The notes beneath the pieces are model-generated. The model did no database searches. It saw nothing but the letters and a program-made list of their open reading frames with translations, and was not told the origin of the DNA. Position numbers and translations under genes: made by a program. A stretch of DNA of 5,536 nt from Schleiferiaceae bacterium (lineage in GTDB: Bacteria; Bacteroidota; Bacteroidia; Flavobacteriales; Schleiferiaceae). How positions within the stretch are numbered: position 1 is the stretch's first letter; every line of letters starts with the position of its first letter. Location: the NCBI GenBank assembly GCA_022424815.1, contig JAKMGS010000112.1, forward strand, positions 1 to 5,536. Reading direction: 5' to 3'. Positions 1 to 5,536 of the stretch are shown piece by piece.

Positions 1-27
1 GTTATACAATAAAGCACTTTGTATTAC

Positions 28-147
28 ATGGAAACTTTGATTTACATCTTGACTGCTGGCTTCCTTGCCACGACCATCATCACCTTTCGAGTGATTGACG
101 CACTAGCAAAGGAATTGTCCGAATTGAAAAAGAAACTCAATCAATGA
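28..147 (+). CDS. Small single-span membrane protein, 39 aa, hypothetical
   Basis: This short ORF is closed by an in-frame TAA at 10-12 upstream and a TGA at 145-147, so it is a free-standing gene and not the tail of a larger one. The only ATG start is at 28; a TTG at 19 is possible but less likely. Residues 4-20 (LIYILTAGFLATTIITF) form one hydrophobic span with no charge, and R21 follows. Residues 22-39 are charged and helical, with I23, L26, L30, L33 and L37 in 3-4-3-4 spacing, as expected for a short coiled coil. The likely topology is N-terminus out and C-terminus in the cytoplasm. It runs straight into a strong terminator at 147-175, which supports it as a transcribed unit. No Shine-Dalgarno is visible, as is usual in Bacteroidota. 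I do not recognise the family and give no function; it could be a partner of a larger membrane protein encoded to the left of the window. Confidence 0.55.
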   Translation: METLIYILTAGFLATTIITFRVIDALAKELSELKKKLNQ

Positions 148-175
148 AAAAAGCCGGCAGAAGCCGGCTTTTTTT
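147..175. terminator. Bidirectional intrinsic terminator between convergent genes
   Basis: Six A residues (147-152), GCCGGC (153-158), loop AGAA (159-162), GCCGGC (163-168) and a run of seven T (169-175) form a perfect 12-bp stem with a tetraloop. Read on either strand it is a GC-rich hairpin followed by a U-tract, so it can end both the plus-strand small gene and the minus-strand lipoprotein gene. Its edges overlap the coding regions: A147 is the last base of the plus-strand TGA, and the minus-strand TAA occupies 174-176 inside the T-run. Confidence 0.93.
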
Positions 176-623
176 ATCTCGTCATTTCCATTTCATACAA
201 CCAATAGAAGCTATTGCCCGTATTAGGATCGTAATCGTAGTGATTGTACTGAAGATACATGGAATCCTCCGCTTCATTGATGTGCCAATTCACACATTGC
301 TCCCAGTTCATGAAGAATTGGTCCGTAGACCAAGAATAACCCCAATACTGGTACATGTGGTCGTTCAGCGAATTTTCATTAATAGTGAACTGACCATCCT
401 TGTATAAGGTACATGTAGTGCTATAATCCTCGTTCGCGGCCGGTATTTGGCCTACAGCGGCATGTTCACGGTGAACTTCCACGTTCCATCCACTGCGATA
501 GAAACGCTCTGTATTGGTATTCGTCGACTCCTGAGGCTCGCAAGACAACAACAATGCTGCAGAGAACGTGAAGAATAAAAGTTGTTTCACTAGTTGTGAT
601 TTGAGTGTGTTCAAAGTTACCAT
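174..623 (-). CDS. Small aromatic-rich lipoprotein, possibly lipocalin-like, unknown function
   Basis: The 149-residue product has a hydrophobic leader (residues 14-27) ending in a lipobox LLSC with Cys28 as the lipidation site, so it should be a periplasm-facing or outer-membrane lipoprotein. A short polar linker (29-40, Thr/Asn/Glu-rich) leads to a compact domain with alternating hydrophobic and aromatic residues. It contains six tryptophans (46, 94, 98, 107, 113, 141), about twelve tyrosines, and two cysteines (71 and 110) that could form a disulfide. The pattern GW near the start, then a KDGQF turn, W-rich strands and a final YWLYEMEMTR strand resembles small beta-barrel, lipocalin-like lipoproteins of Bacteroidota; this is inference from pattern only. 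The ATG at 623 overlaps the PAP2 stop by 7 nt, suggesting translational coupling. A GTG at 590-588 (residue 12) would give a more typical 16-residue lipoprotein leader (VKQLLFF...) and is a real alternative start. Confidence 0.8.
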   Translation of the reverse strand: MVTLNTLKSQLVKQLLFFTFSAALLLSCEPQESTNTNTERFYRSGWNVEVHREHAAVGQIPAANEDYSTTCTLYKDGQFTINENSLNDHMYQYWGYSWSTDQFFMNWEQCVNWHINEAEDSMYLQYNHYDYDPNTGNSFYWLYEMEMTR

Positions 624-1573
624 GAAAAAGCAAATTTTGGGCCAATTACCCCAAAGGTTTGTCCCAAACTCAAATCACTCTTCCAGCGCCTGGTTTTAGC
701 GTGCGTAGTCTTGGAGTTTTCTCGGGCTTCATGATAGTTCTCATAGACCACCTTTCCGATGAATTCACCAATGACGGCACCTACGACTAATTCGCTTACC
801 CAATGGTTATGGCCACGAATATCGTAGACTAACGCTGTAGTAGCCAATGCATAAGGAACCCAGCTGCGATCGAAAACTCTACTATTCACACTCGCAAATG
901 CGAAAAACATGGTGGCATGATAGGATGGAAAACCCGTTCCATAGGCCTCGGAGTGTAGATACACTGGATGAAAATTGAAGAAATCATAAGGACTTTGCAC
1001 AAATGGATATTGGCTATCGCGATCTGAGCCTAAACCTCCCAACGGTCTTGCCGGCCGATGTCGTGCTACTAATGTTTTAAGGACTACATGACTAACCACA
1101 TAGGATTCCACCACGGCTTTGACAGTGAGAATTCCCGCTTCCTGCATCTTTTCATTTCCGCTAATCAGGCCTGCCGCATACATTGCCGTTACTCCCGAAT
1201 ACATATATCCGTCTACTCCACCGCCCCATCGTCCCAGCACCGGCACACCTGGAAAGAGTGAAGGAAAGGAAACCACATCTCGTACATACACATCCAGCGG
1301 CTCAATGTTCTCTTGAAAAAACTTCGTGGTTTGGTAATCTGTGGCCACTAAGGCAAAGAGCTTAATGGCATTTGCCGTTCTATTCGGATTATTCCAAGGG
1401 CGTTGTATGATCGCCTTCGCATCATCATCGATGGTCGTGATGGTATTGCGAATAATACCCAAGCGGGTTTCTTTGATGCTTCGATCCGGTTCAAATTGAA
1501 TCTGCGCCTTCACGGAAATCGATAAAAAAAGCGCTACAGCCAACCAGCCATAGCGCTCTATATGATGTTTCAT
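617..1573 (-). CDS. PAP2-family (type 2 phosphatidic acid phosphatase) membrane protein with variant motif 3
   Basis: The 318-residue protein belongs to the PAP2/haloperoxidase-like phosphatase superfamily, which removes phosphate from lipid phosphates such as phosphatidate, undecaprenyl diphosphate or lipid A through a phospho-His intermediate. A signal peptide (1-23, cleavage after VKA, Q24 next) points to export. Motif 1 is intact as K166-x6-R173-P174 (KTLVARHRP). Motif 2 is P216-S-Y-H219, with Tyr in place of the usual Gly. Motif 3 normally reads R-x5-H-x3-D; here the nucleophile-type His is H257 in GHNHWVSE, but the Arg position holds D251 (R253 is near) and the Asp position holds E261. 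Hydrophobic helices around 128-165, 220-250 and 262-277 fit the family core. The chain ends in a strand-like segment finishing in Phe-Ser-Trp, which may be outer-membrane-associated (weak inference). The substrate cannot be told. The gene lies 30 nt after glyA and overlaps the next gene by 7 nt. No later Met exists before residue 124, so the start is firm. Confidence 0.88.
   Translation of the reverse strand: MKHHIERYGWLAVALFLSISVKAQIQFEPDRSIKETRLGIIRNTITTIDDDAKAIIQRPWNNPNRTANAIKLFALVATDYQTTKFFQENIEPLDVYVRDVVSFPSLFPGVPVLGRWGGGVDGYMYSGVTAMYAAGLISGNEKMQEAGILTVKAVVESYVVSHVVLKTLVARHRPARPLGGLGSDRDSQYPFVQSPYDFFNFHPVYLHSEAYGTGFPSYHATMFFAFASVNSRVFDRSWVPYALATTALVYDIRGHNHWVSELVVGAVIGEFIGKVVYENYHEARENSKTTHAKTRRWKSDLSLGQTFGVIGPKFAFSW
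1524..1557 (-). terminator. Terminator-like hairpin and U-tract inside the 5' end of the PAP2 gene
   Basis: On the minus strand AGCGCTA (1557-1551) and TAGCGCT (1536-1530) are perfect 7-bp arms around a 14-nt loop, followed at once by six more T (1529-1524). A G-U pair and an A-U pair can lengthen the stem at its base. This is the layout of an intrinsic terminator, yet it covers roughly codons 6-17 of the PAP2 gene and lies about 47 nt after the glyA stop. It could end part of the glyA transcript or attenuate the two downstream genes, with ribosomes on the PAP2 leader opening the stem. It may also be chance, because the T-run encodes Leu-Phe-Leu of the signal peptide. Confidence 0.35.
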
Positions 1574-1603
1574 GTTCAGAGGTTGGTTGCTCCCCGAATT
1601 TAC

Positions 1604-2878
1604 TTATTCCCAAGTAAACAATGGACGGTCTTGCATCATTTTAACCACTTCCTCGCCTACTGCCTTGATGTGTACATCAGAATCAATGTTCATGACCACG
1701 CGATCAATCAAATCAGCAATGGCGTCCATATCTCCTTCTTTCAAACCACGTGTAGTGATTGCAGGTGCTCCCAATCGAATACCCGAGGTCGTGAACGGAC
1801 TCTTGTCGTCGAACGGCACCATGTTTTTGTTCGCGGTGATGTGTGCACGCACGAGGGCTTGCTCGGTTGCCTTACCCGTAACGCCTTTGTTGCGCAAATC
1901 AATCAACATCAAGTGGTTATCTGTACCACCTGAAATAATATCATAACCGCGGTCTACGAACGCCTTGGCCATAGCTGCAGCGTTTTTCTTTACTTGGAGC
2001 TGGTAGTGGAAAAACTCGTCGGTCAATGCTTCGCCGTAGGCAACCGCTTTTGACGCAATCACGTGCTCTAATGGACCACCTTGGATTCCAGGGAAAATCG
2101 CCATATCCAGGATGTTTGACATCATTTTCACCTCACCCTTGTTGTTGGTTTCACCCCATGGGTTAGGGAAATCTTCGCCCATCATGATCATACCACCACG
2201 AGGACCACGCAATGTTTTGTGTGTGGTTGTCGTAACAATGTGACAATGCGGCATCGGATCGTTCAAGATTCCCTTGGCAATCATACCTGAAGGGTGAGAA
2301 ATATCTGCCAAAAGGATGGCTCCTACTTCATCAGCGATTTCACGGAAACGAGCGAAATCTATATCACGGCTGTATGCTGAAGCACCCGCAATAATCATGC
2401 GTGGCTTGCACTCCTTCGCTTTGGCCTCGATAGCATCGTAGTTCAACAATCCTGTTTCCTTCTCTACACCGTAGAATTCTGCGTTGTAGGTCTTACCGGA
2501 GAAATTCACTGGTGAACCGTGCGTCAAGTGACCACCGTGGCTCAAATCAAAGCCCAATACTGTATCACCTGGCTTCATCACCGCTAGGTATACAGCAGCA
2601 TTGGCCTGAGACCCCGAGTGAGGCTGAACGTTCACATATGCAGCGCCGTATAGCTCCTTCGCACGATCACGCGCCAAATCTTCAACGACATCCACGATCT
2701 CACAACCGCCGTAATAACGCTTGCCTGGATAGCCTTCCGCATACTTGTTAGTCAACACAGAACCTTGCGCTTCCATTACTTGAGGGGAAGCAAAATTCTC
2801 AGAAGCGATCAACTCAATACCGTTGATCTGGCGTTGTTTTTCTTGGGCGATTAAGTCAAAGATGGTTGTATCTCTCAT
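1604..2878 (-). CDS. glyA: Serine hydroxymethyltransferase
   Basis: The enzyme is PLP-dependent and cytoplasmic. It interconverts L-serine plus tetrahydrofolate with glycine plus 5,10-methylene-tetrahydrofolate, the main entry of one-carbon units. At 424 residues it is full length for a bacterial SHMT. Visible signatures in order are: LIASENFAS (23-31), NKYAEGYPGKRYYGG (44-58) with active-site Glu48 and Tyr56, NVQPHSGSQAN (83-93), the ring-stacking His117 in SHGGHLTHG, LADISHPSG (190-198) with Asp192 for the PLP ring nitrogen, TTTTHKTLRGPRGG (216-229) with Lys221 as the Schiff-base lysine, and SGIRLGAPA (365-373) with Arg368 for the substrate carboxylate. All catalytic positions are intact. 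The ADISHP form of the Asp loop and the short C-terminus ending PLFTWE are typical of Bacteroidota enzymes. The ATG at 2878 gives the canonical N-terminus (MRDTTIFDLI). A likely promoter lies directly upstream, so it need not depend on the peroxidase transcript. Confidence 0.98.
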   Translation of the reverse strand: MRDTTIFDLIAQEKQRQINGIELIASENFASPQVMEAQGSVLTNKYAEGYPGKRYYGGCEIVDVVEDLARDRAKELYGAAYVNVQPHSGSQANAAVYLAVMKPGDTVLGFDLSHGGHLTHGSPVNFSGKTYNAEFYGVEKETGLLNYDAIEAKAKECKPRMIIAGASAYSRDIDFARFREIADEVGAILLADISHPSGMIAKGILNDPMPHCHIVTTTTHKTLRGPRGGMIMMGEDFPNPWGETNNKGEVKMMSNILDMAIFPGIQGGPLEHVIASKAVAYGEALTDEFFHYQLQVKKNAAAMAKAFVDRGYDIISGGTDNHLMLIDLRNKGVTGKATEQALVRAHITANKNMVPFDDKSPFTTSGIRLGAPAITTRGLKEGDMDAIADLIDRVVMNIDSDVHIKAVGEEVVKMMQDRPLFTWE

Positions 2879-2879
2879 G

Positions 2880-2907
2880 GTACTTTTACTTGAATTATCA
2901 AAAGTAC
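2880..2907. repeat. 8-bp inverted repeat spanning the glyA promoter/leader
   Basis: GTACTTTT at 2880-2887 and AAAAGTAC at 2900-2907 are perfect inverted arms separated by 12 nt. The distal arm covers most of the putative -7 box, and the proximal arm ends two bases before the glyA start codon. It could be an operator for a dimeric regulator, or an AU-rich leader stem if transcription begins further upstream. No known family operator is recognised. Confidence 0.5.
2899..2906 (-). promoter_or_regulatory. Putative glyA promoter, Bacteroidota-type -7 box
   Basis: The minus strand reads TACTTTTG from 2906 to 2899, an exact match to the TAnnTTTG -7 element recognised by the primary sigma factor of Bacteroidota. 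The expected -33 TTTG is not clear: at 19-nt spacing the bases are TGGT, and TTTA occurs at 16-nt spacing. Initiation a few bases downstream would leave a 5' leader of only about 15 nt before the glyA ATG at 2878. The 66-nt gap upstream of glyA is the largest in the cluster, which supports an internal promoter. Confidence 0.45.
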
Positions 2908-2944
2908 TGCGGACTAACGAATTAAACCACCCTATTTATACACA

Positions 2945-4129
2945 TTAGAAGGGATTCGACCAACGAGCATCCGTGTAGATATTTGAACCCGTCAAAGTCT
3001 TTACAAACGCTTCTAAAGCCGCGCGTTCATTGGCTGTTAGCTCTAATTGCAGTCTATTGGGTCCACGTCTCAGGCGTATGTCCAACGTGTTGTTATTCAC
3101 ATCAGGGATGACCTCATTATAGTGTTCAATGACCGTTTGAAACTCAATAAAATCACCGGTATGCATCATGGGGCCGTTGGGTTGACCATCAGGGCCAATA
3201 ACATCTCTCAAAGAAGGGGAATGGGTATTGGTGAAATCTGCACTTGCCGGATCACCCGCGACGTGATCTACGCCATTGTTTCCAGAATTTGGGTCGATAT
3301 CAAATTCAGGGGGTTGATGACAGCCCGCACAACCTGCACCACCACCCGTTCGAATACCGTTGATATCAATATTTGGAGGAGCTAAGAATAAGCCTTTACC
3401 CTGATTCTCCTGCGGGGTGAAGTTTGAAAAAGGCTGGGGCAATGCTGCTTGATTGGTGTACCCATCGTCAAACTTGGCGTCGTAACTCTCAATAGAATTG
3501 ACAAAATCTGTCAACGCCTCTCCCATTTTTCCTAAAGTCACGGTGCTATCGCCATCATAGACCCAGGCGAACAGTTCTCGGTAATAAGCAAGGTTTTGAA
3601 GACGTGTGACCAATTCGCTTACGCCAGGCTGACCGTTAGTCCCACTGAATCCCATCTCAATGTGGTCTTGGATAGGCTGTACTACTTGGGCCTCAAGGTC
3701 GCTGGCGCGCTCGTCCCAGAACATTTTTTGCTCTACAGCAAATCTGTTATTGACTAAACGCATGCTGTGTCGTCCCGTGAGACCGCCGTTCAAGCCTACA
3801 CTGCGCTGCGCAGTATCCGAAAATGCAAAAGCTTGCTGATGGCAAGAACCACAGGCTATGGTTTGATTGTCGCTCAACGCCTTATCGTAGAACAACACGC
3901 GTCCCAAGGTTGCTTTCTTATCGTCTATGGCTACCCCACCTCTATTGTCTTTTTGAAAATAGGCCGGTGCTTGGCTTTCATACGAATATGGAGATTCCAC
4001 TGGCACGCTCGTTCCAAAGGCCGCATAAACGGCTTCAAACGGCTCCGCCGGTGTAGGCTTGTTTTTACCACAAGAGGAGGCGAACAAGGCTCCAGCGGTG
4101 ATGGCGACAAAAATTGGAGTCGATTTCAT
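2945..4129 (-). CDS. Dihaem cytochrome c peroxidase, MauG/CcpA family, lipoprotein
   Basis: The 394-residue protein most likely reduces H2O2 to water with electrons from a small c-type cytochrome or similar donor. A hydrophobic leader ends in FASSC, with Cys20 as a lipobox cysteine, so it should be anchored on the periplasmic side of a membrane. Two haem-binding CXXCH motifs mark the two domains: CGSCH (93-97, peroxidatic haem) and CAGCH (267-271, electron-transfer haem). Between them, FWDERASDLEAQ (137-148) and HIEMGF (156-161) carry the family's conserved Trp and the acid-base Glu (Glu158). After the second haem, PMMHTGDF (320-327) followed by VIEHYNE (333-339) matches the family segment that supplies the distal ligand; Met322 sits where MauG has Tyr, which favours a true peroxidase over a MauG-type oxidase. 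His121 replaces the more usual Asn in the GRN-like segment (GRHSMRLVN). The gene follows the peptidase gene by 40 nt with no visible promoter, so co-transcription is likely. Confidence 0.93.
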   Translation of the reverse strand: MKSTPIFVAITAGALFASSCGKNKPTPAEPFEAVYAAFGTSVPVESPYSYESQAPAYFQKDNRGGVAIDDKKATLGRVLFYDKALSDNQTIACGSCHQQAFAFSDTAQRSVGLNGGLTGRHSMRLVNNRFAVEQKMFWDERASDLEAQVVQPIQDHIEMGFSGTNGQPGVSELVTRLQNLAYYRELFAWVYDGDSTVTLGKMGEALTDFVNSIESYDAKFDDGYTNQAALPQPFSNFTPQENQGKGLFLAPPNIDINGIRTGGGAGCAGCHQPPEFDIDPNSGNNGVDHVAGDPASADFTNTHSPSLRDVIGPDGQPNGPMMHTGDFIEFQTVIEHYNEVIPDVNNNTLDIRLRRGPNRLQLELTANERAALEAFVKTLTGSNIYTDARWSNPF

Positions 4130-4169
4130 AGGCTGTGTATCTACTATGACGCCTTAGAATTGAAAGGGT

Positions 4170-5536
4170 TTAAAGCGTTATCAAATCCATTTCTTCAATC
4201 AACCACTGCTGTCCAGCGAACTTATCTATGATAAACAGCACATAACGGCTGTCCACCATGATGTTACGACAGATGTTGGCATCAAAGTTCACATCACTCA
4301 TCGTCCCTTCCCAGATACGGTCGAAATTCAAGCCAATGAGCTCTCCACGTGAGTTCAACACCGGAGATCCGCTGTTCCCTCCTGTGGTGTGATTCGAAGC
4401 GATATTACACACCGGAAGCTTGCCGTTTTCTGAATATTGACCGTAGTCCTTGTTGTCGTACAACTCGATCAATTTCGCAGGCATATCAAATTCGTAATCG
4501 CCAGGCTTGTATTTCGCCATCGCTCCGTCGAGGTACGTTGTGGTTCCATACGACACGGCATCGCGAGGGCTTACTCCTTCTAGCTTTCCGTAGGTCACAC
4601 GAAGCGTGCTATTGGCATCCGGGTAAAAATTGCGCTCAGGAAATACTTCCATCAATGCAAGCATGTATTCGGCCGAGAGTTCGGTCGCCTTTTGCAACAA
4701 AGCATTGTCTGGTGATACAGCGTAAAATGCTTGGAATGCCGATGTGTTGAAGTTGCTGGCTGTAGGTGCAACTGCAGTTAATTCAATAGGTTCATCTTTC
4801 GTGGCCAATTCTACCAGCGCATCAATCTCATTATGAACCGTACTTACAAACGTCGCCTCGTCCTGATCACCCAATAGGTCCGGGAAGGTTGCCAACGCCA
4901 TAGAAAGCATTGCCGCGGTGGTTTTTTCACTGACCGTGCGGCTGTAGTTCTGATTGAACTCAACTAGGGCCACGTCCATATCAACATCAGATTTCGCGCG
5001 TTGCAGTTGGCTCATCAATGAGAACCACTCCATTCCGTAGTAGATGGTTTCGATGAATTCGTTGCGCTTGAGTTGACCATCTGCAATCTGCGTGTTGTTC
5101 ACCGCAATTTCGTCCAACAGGCCGCTGTATTTGTCCCAAAGGTTGGCATCTGCCGCAATGCGCGCCGTGAATTCGGCTTCGATTTTGCGTTTACGGTCAA
5201 GGCCTTTGGAGAATTGGACCCCTTCAATCTGCCCAATCCATTTTTTCCATCCGTTGGCAATACGAGCATATTTTGAAGCATACTTCAGCTGTACCTCCGC
5301 ATCCGCGCGCATTTCACTGTCCATGATAGATAAGAGAACATCGCGGATTTCTACGCGACGGGCGTTTTCTACATTGACCAATTGGTCCATTTGAACCGCT
5401 GTTAAGTATTCCTGAGTGCGGCCAGGATACCCGAATACCATGGTGAATTCTCCCGGGGTACGCGGTGCTATGTTCACCTTCAGATGCTGCGCTGGCGTGA
5501 AGGCATTTCCATTCTCATCGTATACACGGAATAAGC
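4170..5536 (-). CDS. S46-family dipeptidyl-peptidase, DPP11-like (Asp/Glu-specific), 5' end outside the window
   Basis: The reading frame is open to the right edge; 454 residues of the C-terminal part are visible, beginning LFRVYDENGN. Family S46 enzymes (DPP7, DPP11) are periplasmic serine exopeptidases that release dipeptides from the N-terminus of oligopeptides and feed amino-acid use in asaccharolytic Bacteroidota. Diagnostic parts are GEFTMVFGYPGRTQEY (visible residues 28-43), a long helical regulatory domain in the middle (about 50-310), and TTGGNSGSPVL near the C-terminus with the nucleophile Ser388 (codon 4373-4371), 66 residues before the end as in known DPPs. Eighteen residues after that Ser is an Arg (codon 4319-4317, in LNFDRIWEG). 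This is the place of Arg673 in Porphyromonas DPP11, which selects acidic P1 residues, whereas DPP7 has Gly. The catalytic His, and probably the Asp, fall outside the window. Full length should be near 700 residues. A GTG codon at 5477-5475 lies in frame but is internal. Confidence 0.95.
   Translation of the reverse strand, partial: LFRVYDENGNAFTPAQHLKVNIAPRTPGEFTMVFGYPGRTQEYLTAVQMDQLVNVENARRVEIRDVLLSIMDSEMRADAEVQLKYASKYARIANGWKKWIGQIEGVQFSKGLDRKRKIEAEFTARIAADANLWDKYSGLLDEIAVNNTQIADGQLKRNEFIETIYYGMEWFSLMSQLQRAKSDVDMDVALVEFNQNYSRTVSEKTTAAMLSMALATFPDLLGDQDEATFVSTVHNEIDALVELATKDEPIELTAVAPTASNFNTSAFQAFYAVSPDNALLQKATELSAEYMLALMEVFPERNFYPDANSTLRVTYGKLEGVSPRDAVSYGTTTYLDGAMAKYKPGDYEFDMPAKLIELYDNKDYGQYSENGKLPVCNIASNHTTGGNSGSPVLNSRGELIGLNFDRIWEGTMSDVNFDANICRNIMVDSRYVLFIIDKFAGQQWLIEEMDLITL

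Noticed and set aside
148..173. GCCGGC repeat pair considered as a recombination or attachment site
   Set aside because: The A-tract, tetraloop and T-tract around it make it an ordinary intrinsic terminator between convergent genes.
1562..1946. Two overlapping plus-strand ORFs of about 124 codons opposite the 3' end of glyA
   Set aside because: They lie entirely antisense to a fully conserved glyA coding region, mostly within it, and their translations show no domain-like pattern; they are frame shadows of the real gene.
2879..2944. Riboswitch upstream of glyA
   Set aside because: The gap is only 66 nt, AT-rich, and holds a promoter-like box and a simple inverted repeat; there is no room for, or sign of, a glycine, SAM or THF aptamer.
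3767..4231. A 154-codon plus-strand ORF across the start of the peroxidase gene
   Set aside because: It is antisense to the peroxidase signal peptide and first haem motif and runs into the peptidase gene. Its Arg- and Cys-rich composition is typical of a reverse-strand shadow.
5475..5477. GTG as the start of the S46 peptidase
   Set aside because: The frame continues upstream to the window edge and encodes family sequence (LFRVY...), so the GTG is an internal valine.
174..5536. A dedicated novel multi-gene system (defence, secretion or biosynthesis)
   Set aside because: The genes belong to known, unrelated families (S46 peptidase, dihaem peroxidase, SHMT, PAP2) with no nuclease, toxin, transposase, NRPS/PKS or repeat-array component. 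The order looks like ordinary chromosomal context.

Overview
The window looks like a chromosomal segment of a Bacteroidota bacterium, most likely in or near the Flavobacteriales. The evidence is a serine hydroxymethyltransferase with the ADISHP-type active-site segment usual in that phylum, a dipeptidyl-peptidase of family S46 (typical of Bacteroidota), lipoproteins with short lipoboxes, no Shine-Dalgarno sequences at useful spacing, and a TAnnTTTG-type -7 box in front of glyA. No mobile element, CRISPR array, tRNA or rRNA was seen.

Five genes lie head to tail on the minus strand. Read in the direction of transcription, from high to low coordinates, they are: an S46 dipeptidyl-peptidase cut by the right edge (5536-4170), a lipoprotein dihaem cytochrome c peroxidase of the MauG/CcpA family (4129-2945), glyA (2878-1604), a PAP2-family phosphatase (1573-617) and a small tryptophan- and tyrosine-rich lipoprotein (623-174). 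The gaps are 40, 66 and 30 nt, followed by a 7-nt overlap. The set is probably transcribed as one or two units, with a likely internal promoter just before glyA. A 39-residue membrane ORF on the plus strand (28-147) converges on the last gene. The two stop codons are separated by 26 nt that hold a perfect bidirectional intrinsic terminator.

Functionally the cluster is mixed. There is a periplasmic exopeptidase that probably prefers Asp/Glu at P1, a periplasmic or outer-membrane-anchored peroxidase, a one-carbon metabolism enzyme, and two envelope proteins. I see no dedicated pathway linking them. Four of the five minus-strand products are, or are expected to be, exported.

I found no convincing novel multi-gene system. 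The items most worth checking are small-scale: a terminator-like hairpin plus U-tract inside the first codons of the PAP2 gene, an inverted repeat bracketing the putative glyA promoter and start, an altered third catalytic motif in the PAP2 protein, the small membrane ORF, and the shared terminator that contains part of both stop codons.
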